This document shows positions 9,040-19,742 of a stretch of 64,000 bases of DNA, piece after piece; within the stretch, counting starts at the first letter, position 1; each line of letters starts with the position of its first letter. The stretch is from Parietichytrium sp. I65-24A. Taxonomy: Eukaryota; Sar; Bigyra; Thraustochytrida; Thraustochytriidae. The DNA is taken from positions 50,000 to 113,999 of the forward strand of contig BLSF01000087.1 of NCBI GenBank assembly GCA_012862575.1, read 5' to 3'. The position numbers were made by a program, and so were the translations under genes. The notes under the pieces were generated by a model that made no database searches, had not been told where the DNA came from, and saw only the letters and a program-made list of their open reading frames with translations.

Positions 9040-12039
9040 ACTCTTGGCGACGTGGAGGCTCGAACCGGAACCCACTTTCTTCCGGGGTTTTTCTGGGAGG
9101 GTGTGGGTGGAAAAGCTCAAGAACTCTGGCGAGCCCGGAACGCGACATTTGTTCGTGGGCCTTTTCGAGAACCCTACGTTTGTCCGAAAAACCCTACGTT
9201 TGTATTAAAAGCACGCTGACTGTGCACGAAACATGGTATGAAATAGCATGGCTGCAATTTTTTGGCTACAGTTTTGAACGATGAGAAAACCTCTTTCATA
9301 GACAATTCATTTCTTTTTGAGCTCTTACTTTCAGGGCATGACGTGTTTTTGTAGCTGCTTCAGTGGTACATATTTCGCATCCATAAGTTGAAAATACTTT
9401 GTACTCGTGCCTGTACGTGTAGTACTATGCAGCTTCTTTTTTACATTTATTAACAAAACTCATCAAGGGTCACTTTTTCTTTTACCCATGTTTTCGATGT
9501 CGGAGGTATCGCAATAACGCTAAGGAGCAATCACAGCAGGAGGAGAGAAGACAGTTGGGCAGTCGAGTCCGAAAGCATCTCTCGTTTAACCTCCTTGGGG
9601 TAGATGTTGGGGAAGGTTCAACATGATGCTCATTCCAAGCGCGTGCGACTTGGGCGGCAAAATTTACAGCGAAAACAATCTTCCTACGTTTCCGGTCAAT
9701 CAAGTGCGCGATTTGAGAGCTGCCTGTCCAAGCATGTGTTGTATATTGCCACTTGCAGCAGGGGACACGAGAAAGCAATGAGCTTCTTTTTCTGGAGCAC
9801 AGCCTGCGTCCAAAATGCGGCACGCATCGCCAAGCTCAAAGTGAATCGTTGAGAAGTGAAACGGCTGCTCTACCTCGCAACCTTCGCTACCTATGTTCAC
9901 CAACTCGAACAAACTATTCAATGCGCTAACGCTTCCCGTATGAGCCATTGCTATAGATAAGATTAGGAGGAAGCTACAATGTCAAGGCACTTGGAACTTA
10001 CAGTTAGCTCTCTCAATTAGTAAAACTTTAATTACTAGACTCATCAAAGGACCACCGTTTATACTAGCAAGACACTCCAAGCTTTTGTCGAGACCCTACT
10101 CTCCCTCTATACCAGGGATGTAGCAGTTGTCAAAATATGTCCGGTGAACAGAGCTTGCTCAGCACTACTAGCAACTACTACTAGCTAGAGTAGGACCTGT
10201 TCCGGTAGAAGATGTGTGTGTGAGAGAAATGAGAGAGACAGATGGACAGATGAATAGATAGACAAAGGGACAGAGAGAGGAGAGAGACTAACGGCGCTGA
10301 GTATGCTGATGACATTTGATAATGATATGTTGTTCACAGGAGATGTTCATTGAAAAAGTGAGTCAATCAGAAGGACGAATAGACAGACAGATGCATGGAA
10401 CGACTGGAACTAACTGTAAATGTGAGATGGAGAGCGAGTGTCAGTGTCATTATCAGAGCCACTCTCAATTCCTTGCAAAACTGGAGATACTTTTCATTAA
10501 GCGACCGGCAAAATGCCTCTCTGAAAGGAAACCGAGCGACTGGAGCAGCTGCGCACAGCGACGACTTGCTCTCGTAATTCACGCCTTTCTCACACTTCTC
10601 GCATGGCAGGTACTTGGGCAAACTGCTGCCGAGCTAGTAACCGTGATTGACTGACAGTGCGCGGACATTACTTTTCACGGCCGATGTATCACTACGGCTA
10701 TTGGGAAGGGGTGTTGCGATGCGTTGTGTTGTGTTGTCGGAGTCCATCCGAAGCGGAGAAGACGGTTGATTGGACTGACTGCATGCGCCATGTCTTCCCT
10801 CCTTCTCTCAACCCTTCCGTCATCTTGTTACACGTTGCCATTTCGCAGGATATTATTACTTTTCAGACATCGTAGGTCGGCGAAACCAGCAGTGTGGGCA
10901 CATCTCCTCTCCCCGTGCTAAAGACAGCCCTCGACGAACGTTATTGCTCTGCTCCGCGGCTCGTAGCGTTCACGTGAAGGAATATATCACCATGATGGAC
11001 CAGCTGCCTTCTCGGCTGCTGCTGCTGCTGCTGTTATCATCTGATTGACTCCCTTTGGCCACCACCACCAAGCTTAGCCTCGACCTTCCTTCCATCACCG
11101 CCCATATCAGTGCGCATTGTATCCGCTTCGCATTGTCGCACTGTCGGGCATTCAACAGTACCGGTACTGACGGTGAGTACAGTATTATACTGTTTGCCGC
11201 ACAAAGCTCCTCGAAGAGTTACAGGGACCCATAGCATGCGGGAGGCTTGGCTCACTGTCAATCAATTTCGTCCGAGGCAGAGAGAGTGAGAGAAAGAGAG
11301 TGAGAGAGTGAGAGAGGAGTGAGAGGGGTTGCGAGAGTGACGAGGGTCTTGACATGCCAAGTACCTGTACCTAGTACCAATACCGATCAATGAGTAAAGT
11401 GCCATTAGTGCCACTGAGGACAAAGTGTGTGAAGAAACCGAAACACGAGATTGGCGAACGACGAGTCTTTCTTCTTCTCATATCTCATCTCTCCTCCGCT
11501 CTCCTCTCAACTCCGTCTTCCCTCTTGCCTCTTGCCTCTTGCCTCTTGCTTCCTGCTCGCCATAGGCGGTCCAAATACAGGTCTAGCCTTCCTTCCTGTC
11601 TTCCACGCACGAGTGGACGCCTCGCCGTTTCCGATCCATCCTCTGGCCTTCTTCCTCCCCGAACTTAGACTCGCATCCAACTCACCCCAGCACCAACCAA
11701 CCCAGCCATTCGGCTGAGTCTGAGTCTGTGAGGGCGGAAGCGAGACACCAAGGGAGAGCGGAAAGTCGCGATTGAAAGACCCAACGACAGTCTCCTCCGC
11801 CAGCCGCATACAGTCGGAACACCTTTCAAGCCTGATTGCAAGGTGTGGTCGTTCTGTCGCGCGATACGCAAATCAGACCTGCGCGAGTTGATCAGCACGG
11901 TCGCGGAGAGGCAGTCGAGGCGAAAGTCTTCAATCTGGTGACGAGCCTCGTGGCTCCCGACGCACTTCGAGCCAAGCAGAGAAGCAACACTGAGAAGCAG
12001 ACGGGTAGGCTGTGCAGTTCTTCGAGTTCGCATTGGCGC
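9040..12039. other. Spacer, no supported gene
   Basis: Three kilobases without a convincing gene. On the minus strand an 82-codon frame with an ATG at 9948 (to 9700) has balanced composition but no recognised similarity. The stretch also has GA-rich DNA at 10211-10290 and 11276-11335, a CTG run at about 11018-11034 and a four-copy 7-bp array at 11521-11549. The open frame of the next gene extends upstream to 11836, but only from a non-ATG codon. Confidence 0.45.
11521..11549. repeat. 7-bp tandem array (TCTTGCC)4
   Basis: Four copies of TCTTGCC (last one partial) in pyrimidine-rich DNA about 0.5 kb upstream of the gene at 12040. Non-coding. Confidence 0.85.
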
Positions 12040-14217
12040 ATGATGAAGACGAGCTTCAGTTTGAGCACTATTAAGCGCCTCAACAGGTTTGGGAGCTCTC
12101 AACAAGAAGGGGACTTTGTAACCGGGGTTGTTCAGAGCAACGGGTGTGGCACCACCTTCGTTCCACACGGAGCAAAGGTTTCGCCATCGCCTCGCACAAG
12201 TGCTGGCCAAAGCAACTCTGCGGCAGGCACGGAAATTGACCTTTTCGCGCAGCTATCCGCATCGTCAGCAAGCGCGGCACCATCTTCCAACTTTAGCGGA
12301 ACGTCCACAAGCAGCAGCAGTGGCAGTGGCATAGAGAGGAAATTAAGTTTGCCTCGCAAATTTTCTGCTTCGGCTTTGGAGAACTTTGCACAAACCTTTC
12401 GCAGGCAGCACAATGCAAAGCAGGCGCAGATGTGCAACCACTTTACCGGTGACGCAAGTCTGTTCCCCGAACGACTGACCTCAGCAGAAAACAGCAAGTA
12501 TATCAAAGAGCTTCACGAAAGGTTTAAAACCGCAAAAGCTAGTGAGAAAAGGACCATAAAGGTAGACCTTTGCCCAGACGTCACTCCAGAGAAAGCTCGG
12601 CAAGTGTTCTCTGACGTGGCAAGAACTTGTGGTTTTGCAACGATTCACACCGTCAGTGACAAAATTTTGATTATTAGCGATCTTCGCAACCATCCACATC
12701 TCTGCGGGCCGAAGCTGGACACTCATTTTGAATTCCCGGTTCTGCAAGAGCTTGTGGTACGGGATTATGGCCAAGACAGCACAAAATATGCCGCACTCTT
12801 CCTATCTTGGCTTGATGCGCCACCCAAGTTGGTGCGGCAAGGTTCGAGTATAAACAAGGCCCACGGCCTGACACATCCGTTTGGCAAGAAGAACAAGGTT
12901 TCCAAGAAGGGACATCATTTATTTATCGAAGAGATCATCGGACGGTGGCGTGCTACTTTGTTCCAAAGGGAATACGCATGGGAAGCTGCTGCGCTTGACA
13001 ACAATGCCGATTCGCCCTGGCAGTCTTTGAATGCAGATGAAGTAGACTACGAGGACTCTGAAGACGAAAACGAACACGAAGAAGGAGCAAGTCACAGCTG
13101 CAATCACTTGGAAGCCGGCTCAGAGCTACGCCTTACAGGTGCTTCAACTGCAAGCATCGCATCCTCTGCACTGCCTCCGCCGCCTCCTATCTCCACCGGC
13201 GCCCCGAGCTACTTTGGTGAATTCGCAAGAACTTCAACAGCAGAAGACTTTTTCGATTCTGATCGCCCTCCTTCTGTGTTTGCACTGCCTCCCCCACCGC
13301 CACTTCCAGTGACTGCGATTAAGGCAAAATACCAAGGCGGCCAGAATCACGCAAACTCAGACCCGAAGGTCACTGAGAACCGATCCACTCCGCGCAAGAG
13401 CAAGAGGTCAAACTCCATGCATGCCTTGCGGCCTCGCTCGGCGCTCAAGTTGACGAGCGCATCGAGTGGAGTTCCGCATGAGAGACGCAAGCCACTTTCG
13501 GTGTCATTTTCTGAGAATGAGGTTCAAGTTCAACACTTGGAGATCTCTGTAAGCCACCGCGAAGCGCGAATGGGCGTAGGCGTCCGAGCGACCAATCAGT
13601 TCGGCCAGCTAAGACCGTTGACTAGCACAAGAACAGGCTGCCTGATTTTCTTAGAAACCTTGGACTCGCCGCTCACTTCGCCGGAGCGCTCCCCGTCAAG
13701 GCATACTCCAAGGCACACGCACAGTCGCAGCGAGAGTCGATCTCCGCGGAAGCGCTCCACCTCGAGAGAGAGCTCTCGAGAGGAAAAGAGCATTGGGCTC
13801 TGGGAGGCTGAGCAAATATTTTTGCAGTCTCACCGCGACGAGGAGCAAAAGACTTCTAGTCTAGAAAATGCGCACATCATTTCAAACCAACAAAAGTCCA
13901 TTTCGGGCCCTCACACTTCGCATCGACAAAGCAAAAAGCACAGCTCCAGCCGCATGAAAACTCATGAACGCAAGAACCCTTCGCAGCAAACCTCTGCGTC
14001 GTCTGTCTTGGAATCATCTTCATCCAGGCCTTCAGGCCGCCTGACTCGTCGCCAAACCCCGATCTCCATTCCCCGTCTTTCAGAGCAAGAAACTTCTTGC
14101 CGATCGCCAAAAAATTTCACACCTCAGCTTCATCGCAGACCCTCACTTCCGCCGGACGTGGAGTCCAAGGAATACGAGCTCAACTCGCCTACTTCGCGGA
14201 CTGCAATGACCGCATAA
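12040..14217 (+). CDS. Serine-rich protein of unknown function
   Basis: Predicted 725-residue protein that I do not recognise. Residues 1-140 are Ser/Thr-rich and probably disordered. Residues 150-265 are the one clearly folded-looking block, with alternating helix and strand pattern. Its central part (K-V-D-L ... ARQVFSDVARTCGF ... VSDKILIISD) faintly recalls the kinase-associated KA1 fold, but no kinase domain is present and I would not rely on it. A second helical block spans 290-320. Then come an acidic segment (330-350), two short poly-proline runs, a basic segment followed by a PLSVSFSENE stretch near 490 that resembles a PP1-docking or phospho-site motif, and an Arg/Ser-rich tail from about 545. 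This layout suits a phospho-regulated adaptor. The start is the first in-frame ATG; the frame is open 204 bp further upstream without one. Confidence 0.7.
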   Translation: MMKTSFSLSTIKRLNRFGSSQQEGDFVTGVVQSNGCGTTFVPHGAKVSPSPRTSAGQSNSAAGTEIDLFAQLSASSASAAPSSNFSGTSTSSSSGSGIERKLSLPRKFSASALENFAQTFRRQHNAKQAQMCNHFTGDASLFPERLTSAENSKYIKELHERFKTAKASEKRTIKVDLCPDVTPEKARQVFSDVARTCGFATIHTVSDKILIISDLRNHPHLCGPKLDTHFEFPVLQELVVRDYGQDSTKYAALFLSWLDAPPKLVRQGSSINKAHGLTHPFGKKNKVSKKGHHLFIEEIIGRWRATLFQREYAWEAAALDNNADSPWQSLNADEVDYEDSEDENEHEEGASHSCNHLEAGSELRLTGASTASIASSALPPPPPISTGAPSYFGEFARTSTAEDFFDSDRPPSVFALPPPPPLPVTAIKAKYQGGQNHANSDPKVTENRSTPRKSKRSNSMHALRPRSALKLTSASSGVPHERRKPLSVSFSENEVQVQHLEISVSHREARMGVGVRATNQFGQLRPLTSTRTGCLIFLETLDSPLTSPERSPSRHTPRHTHSRSESRSPRKRSTSRESSREEKSIGLWEAEQIFLQSHRDEEQKTSSLENAHIISNQQKSISGPHTSHRQSKKHSSSRMKTHERKNPSQQTSASSVLESSSSRPSGRLTRRQTPISIPRLSEQETSCRSPKNFTPQLHRRPSLPPDVESKEYELNSPTSRTAMTA

Positions 14218-14547
14218 TGTGAAGGGTGCATGATCCACCGCACGAAGCTTGGCATGTACTCGTCATCCTCCCGTTTTACTTTCTGAAAAAACTTGCAATC
14301 GGAAACGGCTGCAAGTGTTGTTATAGTGTCAACCTCTTTTTACCAGTTTCTCTCCTCGTTTTGTTCCATCAGCCCAGGCTGTCTCCTTTGACCTTCGCTG
14401 TCGATGTTTCCTCCTTCTTTTAGAACGCTCTGTCACAATTCTAAATTGTTGAAGTATTCTTGTGTTCTTTTAAAATTTTATGAAATCAAATCGTCAAGGA
14501 AATGAAAGGAACCGTCTCAATGTCACAAATGACGTCTGCGCTGAGTA
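14218..14547. other. Convergent 3' spacer
   Basis: This 330 bp between two convergent genes is AT- and pyrimidine-rich and fits two 3' ends. I see no gene in it. Confidence 0.6.
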
Positions 14548-16113
14548 CTACGAGATTGCGCTCGAGGAGGCGATTACGGTCGTAGACCTGACGCTGCTCG
14601 CCGCACCAGGATGTACCTTCAGCACACTGGTTGCCCCATACTGCTTCTTCCGGGCCATAGGTGGGATCGCGCACATTTGTGCTTGCGCTAATGCATTTCC
14701 AGCGCGGCCCAATATTAGTATAACGTTTGTGGAGATGTGTACCCCAAACTTTGCCAAGTAGATGCCCTGAAGCATCATTAACGAGGCAAGCAAAACAAAG
14801 ATTGCGCACACTGCTGAGAATCTGACCCAATACGTTAGCCATTGAAAAACTGCGTTTTGGGCGACTCTTCTATTCCCCGGCCCACCTCCGACTTGGTTGG
14901 GAGCGATGGGGCGCCCGAGAATGGTAAGAATTCTTCTCGTAGTCCAAATAAGAAAGGTACTGATTGCTAGCTCAAAAGTAAAGCTCAAAGACGGAAACAA
15001 CCTCCAGAGCAGTGACCAAGGAATGAAATGGAGCACCGTGAATCCAAGAACGGTCAAGAGATCAAGCCCGATAAGTATTATTGGAAGCACTCCGAATGCG
15101 GCTATCTTCAGAATCTTCTGGGAGCGAAGTCCTTTACCATAGTCCTCGTCGTTATGACGGATTTTTCCCATGATTTTCATCCAGAACGAGGCCACCAGAT
15201 AGTCTGCAGCACAACTCATTCCCATGAACAAGCTTCTGTAAGCATTCTGAAAGTTCGCCGAAAAATAGCCCTGAGACACGTATCCATCTGCAAAAAATAT
15301 GAAAGACATCCAGAGCATTGTGAAAAAGTTCAGGGTCAGAACGCCATACACTTCGGCTGTCGTCTGCACATTTTCACTTCGATATCTGCTCCAAATAACA
15401 TACAGGTTTCTTGCTGCAATTATGACGTAGATCCCTGGGAAAAGCATATCGAAAAAGAGCATGAATGCGATTGAGTCGTAAATCGTCAACAGCGGATTGA
15501 CATCCACACTAATCTCAATGGAGAGCGATTTCTCTTCGAACTCCAATTGCGAATATGCGGCGTCCAATTCGGACGAAGTCTTTGTGACGAGCCAGGATTG
15601 CGACAGATTCCATCGTTGTGTGTCTGTAAACCTTGGGATCGCCAGGCTCCTTGCATAATATGGGTGGTAGCGTGAAACGTTTGTTGGTGAGAAAAGCAGG
15701 AAGTCACAGTCGCAGTACATGTCCAGCAAATGCAGCGTCCTTCCGAAAAAGTCGTTTGAGAAACAGTCAAACGCAGAGTAATAGCGAAATGGAATCAGAA
15801 CAATGTTTCCTGCACCACACTCTGCCTTCAAAGCAGCGACTTGACTAGTTTTCCACTCCGCCATCTCGGCAAGCGATTTGTCCATTGAATCATCAAGTAG
15901 CATACAAATTGTTGAAACAGCTTGTGCAGAAAATGCCACCCCTTTCCCGTCGAGGGTTTCTCCGCTCCCTTTTCCAATTCCGTCATGGAGGGGAATGACG
16001 ATGTTTTGATGATATGCCTCAGAGCCATTCTCCGCTCTCAACGTCAGATAACCGAGCCCACTTCGCGCCAAGCTCGCAAAAAACGCAACCAAAAGCAAAG
16101 CCGCAGGGCGCAT
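14548..16113 (-). CDS. Seven-helix receptor-like membrane protein
   Basis: Predicted 521-residue protein with a cleavable-type signal peptide (residues 1-21, ending in an ARSGLG-like site), then a roughly 190-residue extracellular or lumenal region with six or so cysteines and N-glycosylation sequons (N-G-S, N-V-S, N-L-S). Seven hydrophobic segments follow, at about 212-236, 254-277, 292-313, 333-357, 368-393, 425-449 and 458-482, with a short basic and Ser/Thr-rich cytosolic tail. This topology is shared by GPCR-like families such as GOST (GPR107/TMEM87) and THH1/TOM1. I see no diagnostic rhodopsin-class motif (DRY, NPxxY), so membership is not assigned. The ATG at 16113 directly begins the signal peptide. 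The neighbouring gene at 17152 runs in the same direction. Confidence 0.78.
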   Translation of the reverse strand: MRPAALLLVAFFASLARSGLGYLTLRAENGSEAYHQNIVIPLHDGIGKGSGETLDGKGVAFSAQAVSTICMLLDDSMDKSLAEMAEWKTSQVAALKAECGAGNIVLIPFRYYSAFDCFSNDFFGRTLHLLDMYCDCDFLLFSPTNVSRYHPYYARSLAIPRFTDTQRWNLSQSWLVTKTSSELDAAYSQLEFEEKSLSIEISVDVNPLLTIYDSIAFMLFFDMLFPGIYVIIAARNLYVIWSRYRSENVQTTAEVYGVLTLNFFTMLWMSFIFFADGYVSQGYFSANFQNAYRSLFMGMSCAADYLVASFWMKIMGKIRHNDEDYGKGLRSQKILKIAAFGVLPIILIGLDLLTVLGFTVLHFIPWSLLWRLFPSLSFTFELAISTFLIWTTRRILTILGRPIAPNQVGGGPGNRRVAQNAVFQWLTYWVRFSAVCAIFVLLASLMMLQGIYLAKFGVHISTNVILILGRAGNALAQAQMCAIPPMARKKQYGATSVLKVHPGAASSVRSTTVIASSSAIS

Positions 16114-17151
16114 GCTTGTCCTTCACATATCCTTCCCCTTGCTTCACAGACAGCCGCGCCGCTCTCTGGCAGTGCCGCGTGGCCGTGCGCGGGGATGACG
16201 GCTTAAACTATGCCAGCTTCCACTTTGGCCACAGGGCATATGTACAAATCGGAACGTCACTCACTGTCAGTACTCGGATTTTGGCTCTCCCGGGACTACC
16301 CAAAACCTCCTTTGTCGGCGTCTCCTCCTACTAGCTAGCAATTGCTCACATGAGCACTCAGTTCTCCGCGTGAGCAGGGTTAGCAGGAAGCTCCAACTTG
16401 CACATAACTTGTGGTGCGATGCACACAGTTTGGATCCGTTGAGCGGTGAGCTGACTCGGACTCGGACTCAGACCCTGACTTAGCGGCTATCCTGAGGCTA
16501 CTGCTACTTACAATGTTGCTGCCATTGGCTGTACAGGTACCGGTGCAGGTACCAGAGTACTGGTAGCATAACATGGATCGATGGACCGGAGGTGCGTTTT
16601 TTCGTTGGTCTTGTCTCTGAGTCAGAGCACGATCCACAGAACTTGTCAGTCCGAAACAGAAAGCAGAGTTGTTGAATTTGACTTGCTATCAGGCATGTAC
16701 CAGCGGAATGGACTTGTCGAAAGCATTTGCTGTGAAGCCGAGCTGGACAAAAGAAGATAGTTCTCAGCAGTCTCAAGTTATAGGATCGCCATGCGAGAGT
16801 TTCAAAGTGAACAGTCTGCAGTTTCACTTAGAGTACAGAATTCAAGTTTCTGACTGACACCTTGTGGAGCAACAATGAGTTCGTATGTGGTGGAGCAGTG
16901 AATCGCCGTCCTTAAGATGCGAGAGTCGGGCAGTTTGCGCTACATTTACATTGACAGTGAATCCGTGATTCATGCCTCCAACACCTCTTTCGCCGGTACT
17001 AGTGGTACTATAGCTAGCTCTACTAGCTAGCTAGCAATGGACCGCGGCTAAGTAATTCGCGTCTCAGCAGAATTCAATCAACAAGAGAAATGTGAAGACA
17101 AAGTACATCTCATTTTAAAGGACAAATTTTCTTTGTAGTATTCATGATCAA
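16114..17151. other. Spacer, no supported gene
   Basis: No gene is supported. The stretch includes palindromic GTAC-rich DNA at 16535-16565, a CTAG-rich stretch at 17003-17036 and a TCACTGTCAGT motif near 16257, about 145 bp upstream of the receptor-like gene's ATG. Confidence 0.5.
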
Positions 17152-18606
17152 TCAACTTCTAAGCTTACTCCTGATCTCAATTTGTAGCTGCACTTCGTTG
17201 AGCCCAGTTGAAAGGGTTTTCGCAAGCTGCTCCAGTTCGGAGAGAGCGACACCGTCTAAAAGCTTGCCGCTCAGGTGCGACAATCTCATATTACTCGCCT
17301 CAATTTCCTCTTCAAATTTCTCGATGCGAGCAAATCGCTGGCGCCCACGAAGCAAATCGCGATTCGTATCTTGACAAACAAGGATCCAGCCAAGAGCGGC
17401 AAAAGCGAATCGAAATCCAATCATAATAAGCCACTTGTGCAAGGAGCTTTCAAAGTCCGCACTAATGGTGTACGTTTCATCTTCTTGCATCAAGCTGTAG
17501 GCCTCAATAATGTGATCAACGAGTGGCCATGCAGCCAGTGTGAAGAGCAGGCATGTAAAGAATAAAAACCCATAGAATAGAATCTCCGCTCGCTCTTTCG
17601 CTCCCCTAGCTGCCCAACCTTTCTTCTGCTCTCTCTCTGCGCTTATCTTGTCGCATACTCCCACAAATGAGAGGATTGAGAGAAAAAAGAACATTCGGCG
17701 CACCTCCCGTGCCAGTGGCCCATAGATTTCGAGCAGAACAAGCGGGTCGCCAACCTGCATAACAACGATCAACTGAAGCAAAGAACCACCCGCGAGCAGG
17801 CCTTGTCCAACCATGAAAATGCCTTCCAGGATGTACTCGACGTTGTTCATTACCGCGCGGAGCCGCTGTGGCGAGTACTCGGAGACGCTTTCTTCTTCTC
17901 TAAACTTCTTCATCACAATTCGACTTCCTTGCTCGTCAAGATCGTACAAAATGCGAGAAAACCTGCCTGTAGCGACATTTTCTACAAAAACTTCTTCCTT
18001 CCAACGACTGCCTTTTGAAATCCCGAATTTCGAAGATCCAGAGTTGGGGATCAATACTCTGCCCCTGCAGTTATCCCCGTCGCTGATGCGTTCATAAACT
18101 GGTTCGTCGCTTGCAGACAGCTGTGCCATAGATTTGATATAATGAGGTTCGTCGTTCGGAAGTAAGGGGATGGAAACATAGTCTTGAGCTTCCATTGCAG
18201 AAAGCCCCCCGTGCCCTGATGCAAAATCCTCCCGGTCTATTTTAAGCTGCAAGTCCTTTGCAGTCATAAACTCGTAGGAAACGAGTTCTTTCCGTCTCGC
18301 CTCCTCTTCCTCTCGCTTCTGCAGTCTGTCCTGTTGCTTTTCCTTCTTGCTTTGCCGTGGCGCTTTTGAGTCTACACTCTCGGACTTGGCGCCGCCCTCG
18401 CCACTGTCGCTGGAATTGCGAGAAGAGCTTTTGCTGGGGGTCTTGGCCTTCTCTGTCTTTGCCTTCTTCTTTGCCTTGCTCTTCTCTGATGAGCGCATTG
18501 GCTGCACGACTGCACGTTCCGCCCCGCCAAGGTCTTCATCGTCCGAGCTGTCAACCTCATCGGGCTGTCTTCCCGCGCCTCTGTTCCTGCGACCAAGGCC
18601 CCACAT
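17152..18606 (-). CDS. TMEM237-like ciliary transition-zone protein
   Basis: Predicted 484-residue protein resembling TMEM237 (JBTS14/ALS2CR4), a four-helix protein of the ciliary transition zone that helps anchor the MKS/NPHP gate complexes. The N-terminal 240 residues are hydrophilic, with a Lys-rich stretch at 40-55 and a charged coiled-coil segment at 85-105. Four hydrophobic segments lie at about 256-282, 300-318, 341-362 and 388-411, then a short helical C-terminal tail. The segment containing YILEGIFMVGQGLLAG followed by a long ILxFVGVCDK stretch is the part I match to the family; the match is by eye. The gene is divergent to DRC7, another ciliary gene, which supports the call. The first ATG in frame is at 18606; the frame is open slightly further only through a TTG codon. 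Confidence 0.65.
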   Translation of the reverse strand: MWGLGRRNRGAGRQPDEVDSSDDEDLGGAERAVVQPMRSSEKSKAKKKAKTEKAKTPSKSSSRNSSDSGEGGAKSESVDSKAPRQSKKEKQQDRLQKREEEEARRKELVSYEFMTAKDLQLKIDREDFASGHGGLSAMEAQDYVSIPLLPNDEPHYIKSMAQLSASDEPVYERISDGDNCRGRVLIPNSGSSKFGISKGSRWKEEVFVENVATGRFSRILYDLDEQGSRIVMKKFREEESVSEYSPQRLRAVMNNVEYILEGIFMVGQGLLAGGSLLQLIVVMQVGDPLVLLEIYGPLAREVRRMFFFLSILSFVGVCDKISAEREQKKGWAARGAKERAEILFYGFLFFTCLLFTLAAWPLVDHIIEAYSLMQEDETYTISADFESSLHKWLIMIGFRFAFAALGWILVCQDTNRDLLRGRQRFARIEKFEEEIEASNMRLSHLSGKLLDGVALSELEQLAKTLSTGLNEVQLQIEIRSKLRS

Positions 18607-19742
18607 TTCCGCGGCCAATTCACTGAAAGCCTTGTTCCTGACGCACGTTTACGAGATTGCCAAACCAGCGCGAAAGAGTGACCCTCACCTCGCCGCCACT
18701 CGAGTCATTGAATGGCCAGGGACCTTTTGCAGATTGGAAAAGAGGAAATGCGTGCTCTCCAAAGAGTTGCAAAAGTTCGCTTTGCTCCTAAGTCACAAAA
18801 CCCCAAGCATTGAAACTCCAAGTCATAACCAACAATCCAAAACTCAGTCTCACAGAACGAGGCGACGCTTGCTAGGCTTAACTCGGCAGATCTCCACTTC
18901 GCCCTCCAACGGTACACTCTCATATACTCGAGTCTATAAAAATACCTATATGGTTTCTAGCCTCCAGAGTCTCCAGAGAGACTAGTCCGCGGCGGTACCG
19001 TTATGTCAATCACAATCATATGATAGTACTGAACTATCTACTAGTAACTGACCAACGTACAAATTTTTTCGCACACCGTGGCAATTAGCCATATGCATAG
19101 CAAGCCGTATCCTCCGAATCATAGCTGTTACTATAATATCCGTCAGTGAAAAGGATAGGATGTGGTGCTAGCGAGAGAACTACCTGAGCAAGAGCGAGGA
19201 GCAGTGAACTGTTCACTCGGGTTGAGTGTTATATTCACTAAAGAACTCTTAGGTTTGTAACGGTCCTCGAAAGCTGCTTGCGTTCTTATTAGAGGAACAA
19301 CTGCTGGCGATGAAAGCGAGAGTAACTCATTCATCATTTATTTTATTTTTATGATGAAAAGTGGAGAGCGACAAAAATCTCTGCGCAGCTGGCCGTCGAA
19401 TCCGAAACAGAAGAAGGAGAGAAAAGCGATGCGATCAGAACCGAGAAGATTGGGCGGCAAGAAACAATCACTCATCAATGCAAATGCAAAATGCAGAATG
19501 CAGAATGCAGAATGCAGAATGCAGCCAAGCAAAGCAGGCAACGCTCCTCCAATAGGTCATACATACCATACTGAGCCCGAGAGTCTTGCGCCTAAGAGAA
19601 GAGTATCGCTCCTCTGATATCTGCTCCTGTCCAAGACTTCAAGCTCATATTCTGTCGTGTTTGTCTGTTGCCAAGACGGCGAGCAAGAGGCGGTCGGCCA
19701 CTTCCGCTGACTGACTGGGAGCTTTCGCAGCAGCCGAGCAAG
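18607..19742. promoter_or_regulatory. Shared divergent promoter region of two ciliary genes
   Basis: This 1.14 kb separates the starts of the TMEM237-like gene (-) and DRC7 (+), so it must hold both promoters. A TCTATAAAAATA sequence lies at 18932-18943. A five-copy TGCAGAA array is at 19493-19524. A GTTGCC half-site lies at 19667-19672, about 70 bp before the DRC7 ATG; it resembles half of an RFX X-box, but a proper second half is absent. No gene is seen inside. Confidence 0.5.
19493..19524. repeat. 7-bp tandem array (TGCAGAA)n
   Basis: Four perfect copies of TGCAGAA plus a partial one, about 220 bp upstream of the DRC7 ATG. Confidence 0.88.

Noticed and set aside
19660-19680. RFX X-box upstream of DRC7
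   Set aside because: Only one half-site (GTTGCC); the second half does not match, and RFX control is not established for this lineage.
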